A stretch of DNA of 64,000 nucleotides from Aeoliella straminimaris (GCF_024054565.1 NZ_JAMXLR010000072.1:1-64000); one strand, 5' to 3'. Shown: positions 34,488 to 44,484, counted from the first letter of the stretch. The notes: a model not told the origin generated them from the letters alone. Made by a program: numbers and translations.

Positions 34488-36173
34488 ATGCTTACCACGA
34501 CTTCACTACTGGCTTTCACGAGCGGCGACGTGGATATGTCGCTGCTCGATATGGCGGTGTTCGTCACATACATCGTCGTGCTGCTGGCGATTGGCGGTGT
34601 GGTGAGTTATCGTCGGCGGGGCAGCGAAGATTTATTCCTCGGTGGTCGATCGATGGGTTGGGCGAACGTCGGCTTTTCGATCTTCGGTACCAACATCGGG
34701 CCGACGTTTCTCATCGCCGTGTGCGGCGCCGGTTACACCACCGGCATGGTGGCGGCCAACTACGAGTGGATGGCCTGGATGTTTCTGCTGCTGTTGGGCA
34801 TGGTATTCGTGCCGTTTTACATGCAGGCGGGCATCTCGACGATGCCGGGGTTTCTCAACCGGCGTTTCGGCAGAAATTGTTACACGTTCATGTCGTTCTA
34901 CGCCCTGTTCAGCACGGTGGTCCTGTGGATCGGTGGTACGTTGTTCGCCGGTGGGGCGCTGCTTTCCCAACTGCTTGGCTGGGACCCGATCGCGTGCATC
35001 TGGCTGCTCGCATTCCTGGCGACTTGCTTCACTATCGCCGGCGGCCTGGCCGCCGTGATGGTGACCGATTCGTTTCAATCGGTGCTAATGATATTCGGTG
35101 CAACGGTACTGTCGATCACCGCGTTGTCGCATGTGGGAGGATTTGAAGCGTTACGAAACATCCAGGTTGCAGATACCCCGCTGGACGAAACCTGGAAACT
35201 GGTGCGGCCCGCGGGAGATGCCACGCCCTGGTACGCCTTTCTGCTTGGCTTTCCGGTTCTGTCGCTGTGGTTCTGGTGCTCGGACCAAACCATCGTTCAG
35301 CGAGTGCTGGGGGCGCGTGATTTGCGGCAAGGGCAGGGGGGCACTCTCCTTTGTGCCGTGCTGAAGATCCTGCCGCCGTTCATTTTCCTGCTGCCTGGCA
35401 TATGTGCCGCCCAGACGCTGCCGGGTATCGAGGACGACAAGCAAGTATTCTTACTGTTGGTGGACGAATACTTGGGCTATGGACTCAAGGGTCTGATCGT
35501 TTCGGTGCTGGTCGCGGCCGTCGTGTCGACACTGAACTCGGGTCTGAACTCTTTCAGCACCATCTACACGCTCGACATCCATCAGCGATGGATCGCCCGC
35601 GACCAGTCGCCGCACCATGCAAAACGGGTGGGCCGCATCACGACGTTCCTAGCCGGCTTGATGGCGGTGGGAATTGCCCTTTATTTGAAGCATACACAGG
35701 AGTCGGGCGAGTTGAATCTTTTCGACCTGTTCCAGTCGATCATCGGGTACATGGCGCCGCCCATCTCGGCAGTGTTTGTGCTGGGTATCTTCTGGAAGCG
35801 TGCGACTGCCCCCGCGGCGCTTACCACGTTGATGCTGGGCAGCTTCGTGTGTCTCGCGGTGGGAGTTGCTAATTTGAGCGATCTCGACTCACTGCTTCCG
35901 GCCGAACAGCAGTCCACCTTAGTCGTTGACCTAGTCAAGCAATTCTGCTCTCTGCACTTTCTTGTCCAATCCTTTGTGTTGTTTGCGGTGCTAATAGTGC
36001 TGATGGTTGCCGTCTCGCTCGCCACCGCGCATAGTGAAACAGAGACTCCTCTGCCATCGCTATCGGAGGTCTACGCCTCGCAGCACGGCCTGGGCGCGGC
36101 CGGCATGGTTGGCTGGGGTGTGTTGGCGTCGATCATGGTTGGTTTGTATTGCTTCTTCCAATTCGCCATGTAG
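34488..36173 (+). CDS. Sodium/solute symporter (SSS family), sugar-type
   Basis: 561 residues from the ATG at 34488; a TTG at 34434 is possible. Over ten hydrophobic helices are visible. SSS signatures include SEDLFLGGRSMGWANVGFSI in the first loop, IGPTFLIAVCGAGYTTG, LWFWCSDQTIVQRVLGARD and VVSTLNSGLNSFSTIYTLDI, as in SGLT-type sugar transporters. It would import a sugar with sodium across the inner membrane. The substrate is probably a monosaccharide or short oligosaccharide from pectin, inferred from GH31, mutarotase and GH141-like neighbours. The C-terminal region is longer than in the minimal 13-helix form. Confidence 0.9.
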   Translation: MLTTTSLLAFTSGDVDMSLLDMAVFVTYIVVLLAIGGVVSYRRRGSEDLFLGGRSMGWANVGFSIFGTNIGPTFLIAVCGAGYTTGMVAANYEWMAWMFLLLLGMVFVPFYMQAGISTMPGFLNRRFGRNCYTFMSFYALFSTVVLWIGGTLFAGGALLSQLLGWDPIACIWLLAFLATCFTIAGGLAAVMVTDSFQSVLMIFGATVLSITALSHVGGFEALRNIQVADTPLDETWKLVRPAGDATPWYAFLLGFPVLSLWFWCSDQTIVQRVLGARDLRQGQGGTLLCAVLKILPPFIFLLPGICAAQTLPGIEDDKQVFLLLVDEYLGYGLKGLIVSVLVAAVVSTLNSGLNSFSTIYTLDIHQRWIARDQSPHHAKRVGRITTFLAGLMAVGIALYLKHTQESGELNLFDLFQSIIGYMAPPISAVFVLGIFWKRATAPAALTTLMLGSFVCLAVGVANLSDLDSLLPAEQQSTLVVDLVKQFCSLHFLVQSFVLFAVLIVLMVAVSLATAHSETETPLPSLSEVYASQHGLGAAGMVGWGVLASIMVGLYCFFQFAM

Positions 36174-36197
36174 TTCATTGAGTGCAGGCTTGGTCCT

Positions 36198-38081
36198 ATG
36201 CGTATCGCTTTGCTGCCATTGGCTTTGTGCATGCTAGTCGTCGCTTCGCTTAGTGCAAAGGCCGAGGTTGTGGTCTGGGTGTCGCCCGCTGGTTCTGATA
36301 CCAACCAGGGTACGAAGGATCGCCCCTTCGCCACGCCGGCCGCAGCGGTTCGTCACGCGCGCGAGTTGCGACGGCTCGGCAACGAAGAGGTCGCCTCGGG
36401 AGTACGCATCATCCTGCGGGGCGGCGTCTATCGACTTACCGCTCCGCTGAGCATTCGTCCGGAGGACTCCGGCGCCGCCGGTGCTGAACTGACGCTTGAG
36501 CCAGCCCCAGGCGAGTTTCCTGTTTTGAGCGGTGGTGTGCCTGTCGCCGGATGGCGGAGGGCAACCGATGCCACGCCCGGCTTGTCGGTCGCGGCCCGCG
36601 GAAAAGTCTGGGTAGCGGAAGTGCCGGAGTTCCAGGGTCGCCCGCTTGAGTTTCGCCAGCTATGGGTGGCCGGCCAGAAAGCAACCCGCGCCCGCGAACC
36701 CGACGAACCCGAGATGGCACGCCTTACCGAGTGGCGTCGCGATGCTCACCTGGCTGGCATTCCCAGTTCGCTCGCTGGTCCTTACCATCACGCTACGGGC
36801 CTGGAAATGACCCTGCTGCAGATGTGGGAAATTGCGAAGTTGCGCGTCAAAAAGCTGACGCCCGATGGCGATCAAGCACTTGTCGAATTCCAGGAGCCAG
36901 AGAGTCGCCTGGAATTCGAGCATCCCTGGCCGCAACCCGTGATGGAACCGAGTGGTGCCGCGTTCTACCTCTCGGGTGCGCTGGAATTGCTCGATCAGCC
37001 AGGCGAGTGGCACCTCGATCGACAGGCAGGGAAGGTTTACTACTGGCCTCGCACTGGAGAAGACCTTGCGCGCATTGAGGTGATCGCGCCGGCCCTGGAA
37101 ACACTGGTGAAAGTCTCAGGTTCCCTAGATCGTCCCGTCGGTCACGTGGTGCTACACGGCATTGGCTTTCAGCACACCACGTGGCTGCGGCCTTCGCAGC
37201 AAGGGCACGTGCCACTGCAATCCGGCATGTATCTGACCGAAGCATACAAATTGCGGCCCAAGGGCACTCCCGAGTGGCGGAGCCTCGACAACCAGGCATG
37301 GATCGGTCGCCCACCGGCCGCGGTGCTGGTCCAAGGTGCTCACGACATCGAGCTGAGTCGCTGCCGCTTCGAGCACCTCGCGTCGGCGGGACTCGATTTT
37401 CGATGGGGCACGCGGCACGATCTGATTCATGGCTGCGTTTTTCGGGACATAGGTGGTAACGGCCTTCAGCTCGGCTCGTTTCAAGAAGCACCGATCGAAA
37501 CGCACTTGGCCTATCACCCCGAAGACCAGCGAGCCATTTGTGTGTCTGAAACCATCAGGAACAATCTGGTGACCCATTGTGGCACCGAGGATTGGGGCTG
37601 CGTCGGCATCTGCGTGGGCTATGGCCGGGAGGTCGCCATCGAGCACAACGAGGTAGCCTATCAGCCGTATACCGGTATCAGTCTAGGCTGGGGGTGGACG
37701 CGCGACGCGAATGCCATGCGCGATAACCGGGTGGTGGCCAATCGCATTCACCATGTTGCCAGCCGCATGTCCGATTCGGCGGGTGTGTATACGCTTTCGG
37801 CCCAGCCGGGTACAGTCATCCAGCGGAATTACATTCACAGCATCACGATGAGCCCCTACGTGCACGACCCGGAGCACTGGTTCTATCTGTACTTGGACGA
37901 AGGTTCATCGCACATCACGGTCCGCGACAACTGGTGCCCCGCCGAGCGATTCCTCTCTAACGCCGTTGGCCCAGGCAACGTGTGGGAAAACAACGGCCCG
38001 TCGGTCTCTGAAACTGTACAACTCGAGGCGGGACTCCAGAGCGACTACCGGGATTTGTCGCCCGACGAAGGAAGACCCTAG
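36198..38081 (+). CDS. Secreted right-handed beta-helix protein, GH141-like
   Basis: 627 residues with a signal peptide (1-22, ending AKA/E). The mature start VWVSPAGSDTNQGTKDRPF, then RIILRGGVYRLTAPLSIRPE, FPVLSGGVPVAGWR and EFRQLWVAGQKATRAREPDEPE matches the order of conserved segments in the GH141 family (alpha-L-fucosidases and xylanases on a parallel beta-helix). Repeated helix coils run from about residue 300 to 600. The catalytic residues cannot be assigned by eye. It is the last plus-strand gene of its block; the GH78 gene begins on the opposite strand three bases past its stop. Confidence 0.72.
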   Translation: MRIALLPLALCMLVVASLSAKAEVVVWVSPAGSDTNQGTKDRPFATPAAAVRHARELRRLGNEEVASGVRIILRGGVYRLTAPLSIRPEDSGAAGAELTLEPAPGEFPVLSGGVPVAGWRRATDATPGLSVAARGKVWVAEVPEFQGRPLEFRQLWVAGQKATRAREPDEPEMARLTEWRRDAHLAGIPSSLAGPYHHATGLEMTLLQMWEIAKLRVKKLTPDGDQALVEFQEPESRLEFEHPWPQPVMEPSGAAFYLSGALELLDQPGEWHLDRQAGKVYYWPRTGEDLARIEVIAPALETLVKVSGSLDRPVGHVVLHGIGFQHTTWLRPSQQGHVPLQSGMYLTEAYKLRPKGTPEWRSLDNQAWIGRPPAAVLVQGAHDIELSRCRFEHLASAGLDFRWGTRHDLIHGCVFRDIGGNGLQLGSFQEAPIETHLAYHPEDQRAICVSETIRNNLVTHCGTEDWGCVGICVGYGREVAIEHNEVAYQPYTGISLGWGWTRDANAMRDNRVVANRIHHVASRMSDSAGVYTLSAQPGTVIQRNYIHSITMSPYVHDPEHWFYLYLDEGSSHITVRDNWCPAERFLSNAVGPGNVWENNGPSVSETVQLEAGLQSDYRDLSPDEGRP

Positions 38082-38084
38082 CGC

Positions 38085-40874
38085 TTAATCGGCGGTGCTG
38101 AACTCGTAAGTGCCGCTTGGAACCGAGAAGGCTACGTACTGGCCATCGTGACCGAGCATGCGAATCCACTTCGACTCATTCGCGGGTAGCCCTCCTTCGA
38201 GCACCGCAGCTTCCGGCGGGCAGGGGTAGCAGACCGTGGCCTCGGTGTTGGCCGGAATGCGGACATTGAGCTTGAACCGGTCTTCCAATCGCTGCCAACT
38301 GCTCTCGATCGTACCGTGAATCGAGCGATAGCTGGCCCGGGCATACTCCAAGTCGCCGGTGGGATATGGCTTGATGACAAAGCGTTTGAAGCCGGGGTGG
38401 GCAGGATCGAGTTCAATACCCGCCAGATGCCGATAGAGCCACTCGCCGACCGAGCCGAGCGAGTAGTGATTAAACGAATTCATTTGCGGATCGAAGAAAC
38501 CCTCTTCGGCGGTCCAGCCGTTCCAGCGTTCCCAGATAGTGGTCGCTCCATGTACCACCGGATAAAGCCAGGAGGGGTAGTCCTCGTTGCAGAGAAGTCG
38601 TCCTGCCACGTCGGCGTGGCCGGTAAGCGTGAGCGTTGGATTCAGCTCTTTGATGCCGATGAAACCGGTACTCAGATGCCAGCCTTCCTTCGCAATCAGC
38701 CGCACCAGATGCTCAGCGGCTTGCCCACGGACATGTTCGGGCAGCAAATCGAATGCGAGCGCTAGCAGGTACGCCGTTTGTGTCTCGACGACCAGACGAC
38801 CGCCCTCCGCAAGCCACTTATCCTGGAAGGCATCGCGGACGCATGCCTCCATCTCCTCGAAACGCTCCGCCTCTGTTGTTCGGCCGAGCATCTGTGCGAG
38901 CTCTGCCATGATACTCGCGTCGTGGGCCCAGTAGGCGGTGGCGAGTAAGGTCTTCATCTCGGAATGGGTGCGAAACGTGGTATCGGCTGGAATGCAAAGC
39001 CAGTCGCCGTAGTTGTTGCCCAAGTGGTTGCAGCGAATGCCTTCAGGGTTGGTTCGCTCGAGCCAGTCGAGCCATCGCACCATGGATTGCCAATGTCGCT
39101 CGACGATGCGACGATCGCCGTACACCCTCCACATTGTCCAGGGCACGATCACTCCCGCATCGGCCCAACCTGCCCCCCCTCCCAGGCCGTCGAGCCCAAT
39201 GAAGTTGCCGCCTTCGTCGAGGCGTGGAGCCACGTCAGGGAAAATGCCATCGACGTCCTGCGAGTCGGCCACATCCGTCATCCACTTGGTGAAGAACGCG
39301 GCCACGTCCATGTTGTAGGTGGCGGTCCTCATGAAAATCTGCGCATCGCCCATCCAGCCCAATCGTTCGTCACGCTGTGGGCAGTCGGTCGGCACCGACA
39401 GAAAATTTCCCTTCTGGCCCCACATCGTGTTCTTCCAGAGGCGATTCACAAGCGGATGAGAGCACTCGAAATCTCCCCCGGACGGCGTAGCGGACATCAC
39501 CACGCAGCCCCGCACTTGTGCGAGCGGCAGTGGCTCGTTTAGCCCAGTGAGTTCAAGGTACTGAAAGCCGTGGAAAGTGAAACTCGGTCGCCACACCTCC
39601 GTGCCCTCGCCCTTGAGAATGTACACATCGGTGGCCTTTGCCCTGCGGAGGTTCTCGGTGTAGAGGGTACCATCGGGATTGAGCCGTTCGCCATGCCGCA
39701 GCTGCACGCGCGTGCCGGCAGGGCCGCTAAGCGTGATTTCGACATAGCCCGCGAAGTTCTGGCCAAAGTCGTAGATACACGCATCGCGAGCAGCCGTGTG
39801 CACAGACATTGGCGCCAATGCCTCGACGACTCGCACTGGCTCGCTCGGCTGGGCAACCAATGGCAGTGGCTGGTTCGTCTCACGTTTTTGGTTGTTGGAG
39901 AAACCGAACTCGGGGATACGTTCGCATGGCGGAGGCGTTTCAACTGCATCGAGCCATCGGGACTCGTCGAAACCGGGCAGGTCCCACCCCGCTTGCTCGC
40001 GCCGGGCGTCGTATGTTTCGCCCATCATGAAGTCACTAAACAGAATTGGTCCTGTGTCACACTTCCAGTTGTGGTCGGTGGATATTTGGACAAACTTGCC
40101 CGTTTCCAATTCAACTTCCAGCTGCATCTGCACACTGTTTTGCATCGTGCCGTACGGCGCGCGGGTTTCCTGCCAGCCGATGTACCCGCTCCACCAACCG
40201 TCGCCCAGCGTAACGGCGAGTGCATTCTCTCCTTGCAAGACGTGGTTGGTCACATCAAAAGTGCGGTAGTGCAGTCGTTTGTGATAGTCAGTCCACTCTG
40301 GAATAAACTTGTCGTCGGTCACTGCCTGACCGTTTAGGCGGGGCTCAATCAGCCCGCGGGCAGTAGCGTAGAGCGTTGCACGACGGACAATGCTGGGAAC
40401 TTCAAACGACCTGCGAAACAGGACTGGTGTGCCCGGCTGCAATTCCGTTGCCTGCAGAGCTTCCGCGTCTCGCTCGATGATCTTCGGATCGTATGTTATC
40501 CACTTTCCCACCCAGTCCTGTTGTTTGAGCAGCCCCATTGTCCAAACGCCGGGCTCGCTGGTTAGGACATTGCCCAATTCGTCCCAGATTGAAACTTGCC
40601 AGTAGCAGACGTCCCGTGACCGTCGTCGTGTACCATCGTACTCAATGTGCGAAGACTGATCGCTTTCCACGCGGCCGCTATCCCACATGTCGGTATCGCC
40701 AGCGGCAAGCTGCTCGGGCGTGCTCGCCACGATCACACGATAGGCTACCTGCCGGGCACCGCGCCGTGAGGACTCGAAGATCCAACTCAATCGCGGTTGG
40801 AGTTCGTCGATTCCGAGAGGGTTTTTGAGGTATTCACACCGCAGATGCGTTAGGCGGGAAGTGTCGCTCATCAA
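38085..40874 (-). CDS. GH78 alpha-L-rhamnosidase
   Basis: 929 residues, the usual GH78 length, without a signal peptide. Order of domains: an Ig-like N-terminus (LRCEYLKNPLGIDELQPRLSW, typical of the family), a lectin-like carbohydrate-binding part with LYATARGLIEPRLNGQAV and ALAVTLGDGWWSGYIGW, and the (alpha/alpha)6 barrel with TDCPQRDERLGWMGDAQIF, a YGDWLCIPADTT acidic site and a final beta domain (GTIESSWQRLEDRFKLNVRIP). It hydrolyses terminal alpha-L-rhamnose, here probably from oligosaccharides already in the cytoplasm. The start is 25 bases after the small membrane protein gene of the same operon. Confidence 0.93.
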   Translation of the reverse strand: MMSDTSRLTHLRCEYLKNPLGIDELQPRLSWIFESSRRGARQVAYRVIVASTPEQLAAGDTDMWDSGRVESDQSSHIEYDGTRRRSRDVCYWQVSIWDELGNVLTSEPGVWTMGLLKQQDWVGKWITYDPKIIERDAEALQATELQPGTPVLFRRSFEVPSIVRRATLYATARGLIEPRLNGQAVTDDKFIPEWTDYHKRLHYRTFDVTNHVLQGENALAVTLGDGWWSGYIGWQETRAPYGTMQNSVQMQLEVELETGKFVQISTDHNWKCDTGPILFSDFMMGETYDARREQAGWDLPGFDESRWLDAVETPPPCERIPEFGFSNNQKRETNQPLPLVAQPSEPVRVVEALAPMSVHTAARDACIYDFGQNFAGYVEITLSGPAGTRVQLRHGERLNPDGTLYTENLRRAKATDVYILKGEGTEVWRPSFTFHGFQYLELTGLNEPLPLAQVRGCVVMSATPSGGDFECSHPLVNRLWKNTMWGQKGNFLSVPTDCPQRDERLGWMGDAQIFMRTATYNMDVAAFFTKWMTDVADSQDVDGIFPDVAPRLDEGGNFIGLDGLGGGAGWADAGVIVPWTMWRVYGDRRIVERHWQSMVRWLDWLERTNPEGIRCNHLGNNYGDWLCIPADTTFRTHSEMKTLLATAYWAHDASIMAELAQMLGRTTEAERFEEMEACVRDAFQDKWLAEGGRLVVETQTAYLLALAFDLLPEHVRGQAAEHLVRLIAKEGWHLSTGFIGIKELNPTLTLTGHADVAGRLLCNEDYPSWLYPVVHGATTIWERWNGWTAEEGFFDPQMNSFNHYSLGSVGEWLYRHLAGIELDPAHPGFKRFVIKPYPTGDLEYARASYRSIHGTIESSWQRLEDRFKLNVRIPANTEATVCYPCPPEAAVLEGGLPANESKWIRMLGHDGQYVAFSVPSGTYEFSTAD

Positions 40875-40898
40875 GCTCTAATATTGGAAAGAGGGTAG

Positions 40899-41096
40899 CT
40901 AGCTTTGTTCACCGAGTGGTTTTGCCTTGATCCAGAACACGGCCGAGCCAAACCACATGAGCATACCGAGAACCATTAGCAGGTTGTAAGTGTCGTGGCT
41001 AATCGCGCCAGTAAAGACGGAAAAGCCCGCTCCTACAGACAGCGCGAGACCGAGCATTGCGATGGTCTTCATAAGAGTTTCAAGGTGGCGTGTCAT
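40899..41096 (-). CDS. Small two-helix membrane protein, partner of the NCS1 permease
   Basis: 65 residues with two hydrophobic stretches, MKTIAMLGLALSVGAGFSVF and NLLMVLGMLMWFGSAVFWI, giving a probable two-pass protein. Its ATG overlaps the permease stop codon by four bases (ATGA), a hallmark of translational coupling, and the GH78 gene follows. I recognise no family; it may be an accessory subunit of the permease (inference). The longer frame open upstream here is a shadow of the permease gene and is not counted. Confidence 0.7.
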   Translation of the reverse strand: MTRHLETLMKTIAMLGLALSVGAGFSVFTGAISHDTYNLLMVLGMLMWFGSAVFWIKAKPLGEQS

Positions 41097-42592
41097 GGAT
41101 GCTCTCCGGATGGAAGTTCTCGGCGTGAGCCGGCTTGCTGCAAGAAGCTGCAAACCGTGTATAGGAGCACGGCGATCAGCCAGGCGGGTAGTACTTGCAG
41201 GAAGAAATCGGCGTGGTAGTTGGCGAGAAATTCGGGCAGCACACTGTTGAGCCACTCGAACATCGGGTACTGATCTTTGGCATAGAGCAAAAAGCAAATG
41301 GTGAAGGAACCCAGCCAGCCCACCGCGGCAGGCCAACTCCAGAGCAGACGCTTGTGCTCGGCGAAATAGGGGATGAGGCCAAGACGCGGAAAGACCCAGT
41401 AGTCGATGAAGATGAACGCCCCCAGGGGCATGAAAAACAATCCGTAGTAGGCCACGATGCGGTCCAGATAATAGTTGACTGCAGGAATGCAGGCGGCAAC
41501 GATCATCACCGCGCCGGCAAACAACGTGACTGCCCAGCGTCGCCAGTTTGGCGTCGCGACTTGAAATGCGAGTCCCGCGCGGTACAGCGTGGGATTGGCG
41601 GTGGTCCATCCCGCCAGCACTACGCATACGAGCCCTGCATAGCCGGCAGAAAACATGGCGATGTTCCCCGGATTGACGTTGGGCTTTTCCACTCCTGCGG
41701 CAGTTTCCGCCACCGTAAAGGCGGCGCACATGATGCCCGAACAGATCCACGCCATGTAGTGGCCCAGAAACATGCCAAACGCGGAACTGAATCCCATCTG
41801 CCACTTCTTGGCGTATCGAAAGATCGTGACATCCGCCATTCCCATGTGCTGCGAGATATTGCACAGCCAAGCGAGACCAACACAGTGCCCGAAGCCGTAC
41901 TGGATCTGTCCCTCCTGTGCTACGCCGGTCCATATCTTTTCGTTGGCGACTGCCCAGAAATCGCTGGGCCGCTCAACCCCCAGCGAGGCCAGCGACGCCA
42001 AGCCGCCAGCTAAGAACACGCAAGGCATCCACGGCGCCGCTACTTTGGCAAAGTGCGCCAGCTGCTCGAAGCCTAATACGGCCAGCAACGCCACCACCAC
42101 GCCAACTGCCACGGCAATCGCAATCCACGCTAGCGACGGGATTTGGTCGTCATTCAGGAAGTTGGGGCTCTCGACGCCTGCAACGTTTGCCACGGCCGTG
42201 GTCGACACATTGACCATGGCGCCGGCCAGTAGACAGAGAACGATGGCAAATAGACCGGAGTACAGTACCGTCAGGTACGGCCCCGCCAGGCGGCGAATCT
42301 GCCAGTAAATGGTCAGCCGCTCGCGTACCGCAATCGGGGCGCACATCAATGCCCAACTTAGGACCGCCAGTAGATTGCCGACAGCGAGGCCCACAAACAC
42401 GTCGAATGCCGTCACGCCATGCATGACAAGCAGCGGACCGAGGATGAACTCCGTACCCGCAATGTGTTCGCTGGAAAACATGGCGATGAACGTTTTCCAG
42501 CCGTAGAGCTTGTCCTCACTAACGGGTTCTCGGTCGTATTCGTACAGCGCGTCGAGGCGTTCTACGATCGAAGAGGGTGGAATATTCGACAT
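41093..42592 (-). CDS. NCS1/purine-cytosine-permease-like transporter
   Basis: 499 residues from the ATG at 42592 (AAGG eight bases upstream). About twelve hydrophobic helices and NCS1 features: an N-terminal SSEHIAGTEFILGPLLVMHG helix, LPTW-like AVLSWALMCAPIAVRERL, a central GHCVGLAWLCNISQHMGMADVTIF and GWTTANPTLYRAGL (the GWxTxNxT region of the family). NCS1 members move nucleobases, hydantoins or related compounds with H+ or Na+. Here the neighbours are a GH78 gene and pectin enzymes, so a sugar or sugar-derived substrate is possible. First gene of a three-gene minus-strand operon, divergent from the DUF5060 gene. Confidence 0.82.
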   Translation of the reverse strand: MSNIPPSSIVERLDALYEYDREPVSEDKLYGWKTFIAMFSSEHIAGTEFILGPLLVMHGVTAFDVFVGLAVGNLLAVLSWALMCAPIAVRERLTIYWQIRRLAGPYLTVLYSGLFAIVLCLLAGAMVNVSTTAVANVAGVESPNFLNDDQIPSLAWIAIAVAVGVVVALLAVLGFEQLAHFAKVAAPWMPCVFLAGGLASLASLGVERPSDFWAVANEKIWTGVAQEGQIQYGFGHCVGLAWLCNISQHMGMADVTIFRYAKKWQMGFSSAFGMFLGHYMAWICSGIMCAAFTVAETAAGVEKPNVNPGNIAMFSAGYAGLVCVVLAGWTTANPTLYRAGLAFQVATPNWRRWAVTLFAGAVMIVAACIPAVNYYLDRIVAYYGLFFMPLGAFIFIDYWVFPRLGLIPYFAEHKRLLWSWPAAVGWLGSFTICFLLYAKDQYPMFEWLNSVLPEFLANYHADFFLQVLPAWLIAVLLYTVCSFLQQAGSRRELPSGEHP

Positions 42593-42751
42593 GACGAGAA
42601 CCTTGCACTCCCGCGCCATGGCTCAAGATAGGGCCGCCGAAATGCGTAAAAGGAGGTTTGAATCGCGAAGCGTCTTGGAATAGTATCAGTTGCTAGTCTG
42701 TTAACCGGACCTTGTCACTCCTCTTGTTGCAAATTGTTTCTGCGAGCTGCC

Positions 42752-44473
42752 ATGAATCGCATTCTCTGCACTGGCGTTAGCTATTCCGTACTGCTGTGGG
42801 CTGTCGTGGGGGGCCTAGCTTCCAGTCCCACGTCGGTGTGGGCGGATGAGGTAAGCCTTTATCGTGTGTTTGAAATCGCCATTGAGAACGAAAAGTCGTA
42901 CAACAACAAGTTCACCGATACCGAACTGCGGTGCAAATACGTCTCTCCTTCCGGGCGAGAGGTAAACTTTATTGGTTTCTTCGATGGCGATGGTCAAGGT
43001 GGCGGCGATCGGCGAAACGGAAGTATCTGGAAGCTTCGCTTCATGCCGGACGAATCAGGCGAGTGGAGATACCACTGGACCTGGAGTGATGGCACTCCCG
43101 GCGGCGAGGGAAGCTTCCGCTGCGTCACCCGTGGTGCCGGTAAGGGCATGTTGCGAGCCTACGAGAAAAATCCTCGTTGGTTTGCGTACAACGGCACCGA
43201 GCCAGTTTGGATCAAGTCGTACTATGAAACCGGTCATGGTTCCATTGCTCAACCGTTCGACTGGGTTACCGCCAACGTTTACCAACCACTCTTGGACCGC
43301 GGATACAACCACCTACAGGTGAATTGGCTACTCTCATTGTGCTGTTTTGGCCAATACTACCTGGATGGCCCACCACCGTCGACACAAAATCTCGCCCTGT
43401 ATCAGGAAGGCAAAGCATCGAGCACAATGCAACTGCATGTATGGCACCTAATGGAGCAGCATCTCGGCTGGCTGAACGATCGGGATGTGCATGTCCACAT
43501 GTTTCTGGGGTTTGAAGGACGCAAGAACGACGGCCCCAGTTGGGACAAACTCAGTGACGAGGAGAAGGACTTCTACGTGCGATACACGGTTGCCCGCCTG
43601 GCTCCCTATGCAAATTTGACTGGCTGGAATTTTGTGTGGGAAGATCCAGGCCACCGAGAAAGCCACGAGCTCGGCTGGGCGCGGCTCGTCCAGAAGCACG
43701 ACGTGTTTAACCATCTTCGCACCTACGAAGACGAACACCCGCGGAATAATGAGTACCAGCGGCCTGAGTACACCTTCGCGGCGATAGAGAACCACAGGAT
43801 TGCCGCACCCGAAAAGCCGATTGACCGACTGTACCACAAAACCGCGTGGACTCACCATCTAGCCTGCTTGGTCGGTTACGTGCCAGGTAAACCGGTTTAC
43901 ATGTCCGAAGGCAACGCGTTGTGGCGACGGTATTGGCATGAACGCACCGGCGCCACGCAAAACGATTTGCGGCAAGCGGCATGGGGGTGTGCCACGGCAG
44001 GCGCTTCGTTTTGCTGGAACGGCCACGCGAAGGAGTATGAATTGGCTGTCCGCGGGCCAGAAGGGATGCCGTTCCATGGCAACGACAATCCTTACATCGA
44101 GTCGGCCAGATACATCGACATCCTCTCCGAGGTACTCACGGCTGAAGTCGAGTTCTACAAAATGGAGCCTGCCGACTACCTGCTCACTCGTCAGGACCCA
44201 TTCCGAGTATGGTGCCTTGCCGAGGCCGGGCGACAATACTTGGTGTTTGCCGCGGATGGCGAGCCGTTCCGTGTCCACTTGACGCCCGGCAAATACAAGA
44301 ACAACGTCTGGATTGATGCGAAGACGGGACAACAGAAGCCATTTGAGGAAGTGAGTATTGCGGAAAGCGACCTCGCAACGGAACAGCCAGATGAGCGGCT
44401 CGATGGCACGAAGGGCGTGCAAGCTCAACCGCCCGACTCGAATACCGATTGGGTGCTGATATTGCGTCCGTAG
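42752..44473 (+). CDS. Secreted DUF5060-domain glycoside hydrolase-like protein
   Basis: 573 residues from the ATG at 42752 with an N-terminal signal sequence. The first ~100 mature residues are the DUF5060 Ig-like domain (YNNKFTDTELRCKYVSPSGR, GSIWKLRFMPDESGEWRYHW). A TIM-barrel region of the DUF4038/apiosidase-like clan follows, with candidate catalytic acids in GWNFVWEDPGH and VYMSEGNALWRR, and a C-terminal beta domain (AEAGRQYLVFAADG). Related enzymes act on plant or algal polysaccharides, and some of the clan (GH140) cleave apiose from RG-II. The true specificity is unknown. It is followed at 11 bases by the GH28 gene. Confidence 0.8.
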   Translation: MNRILCTGVSYSVLLWAVVGGLASSPTSVWADEVSLYRVFEIAIENEKSYNNKFTDTELRCKYVSPSGREVNFIGFFDGDGQGGGDRRNGSIWKLRFMPDESGEWRYHWTWSDGTPGGEGSFRCVTRGAGKGMLRAYEKNPRWFAYNGTEPVWIKSYYETGHGSIAQPFDWVTANVYQPLLDRGYNHLQVNWLLSLCCFGQYYLDGPPPSTQNLALYQEGKASSTMQLHVWHLMEQHLGWLNDRDVHVHMFLGFEGRKNDGPSWDKLSDEEKDFYVRYTVARLAPYANLTGWNFVWEDPGHRESHELGWARLVQKHDVFNHLRTYEDEHPRNNEYQRPEYTFAAIENHRIAAPEKPIDRLYHKTAWTHHLACLVGYVPGKPVYMSEGNALWRRYWHERTGATQNDLRQAAWGCATAGASFCWNGHAKEYELAVRGPEGMPFHGNDNPYIESARYIDILSEVLTAEVEFYKMEPADYLLTRQDPFRVWCLAEAGRQYLVFAADGEPFRVHLTPGKYKNNVWIDAKTGQQKPFEEVSIAESDLATEQPDERLDGTKGVQAQPPDSNTDWVLILRP

Positions 44474-44484
44474 GGAGTCCAGCG

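Noticed and set aside
39570..40337. Plus-strand open frame of 255 codons inside the GH78 gene
   Set aside because: It is antisense to a well-conserved rhamnosidase.
41097..41933. N-terminal extension of the small membrane protein to 344 residues
   Set aside because: This part is the permease gene read in another frame; only the last 65 residues, with their own ATG overlapping the permease stop, make sense.
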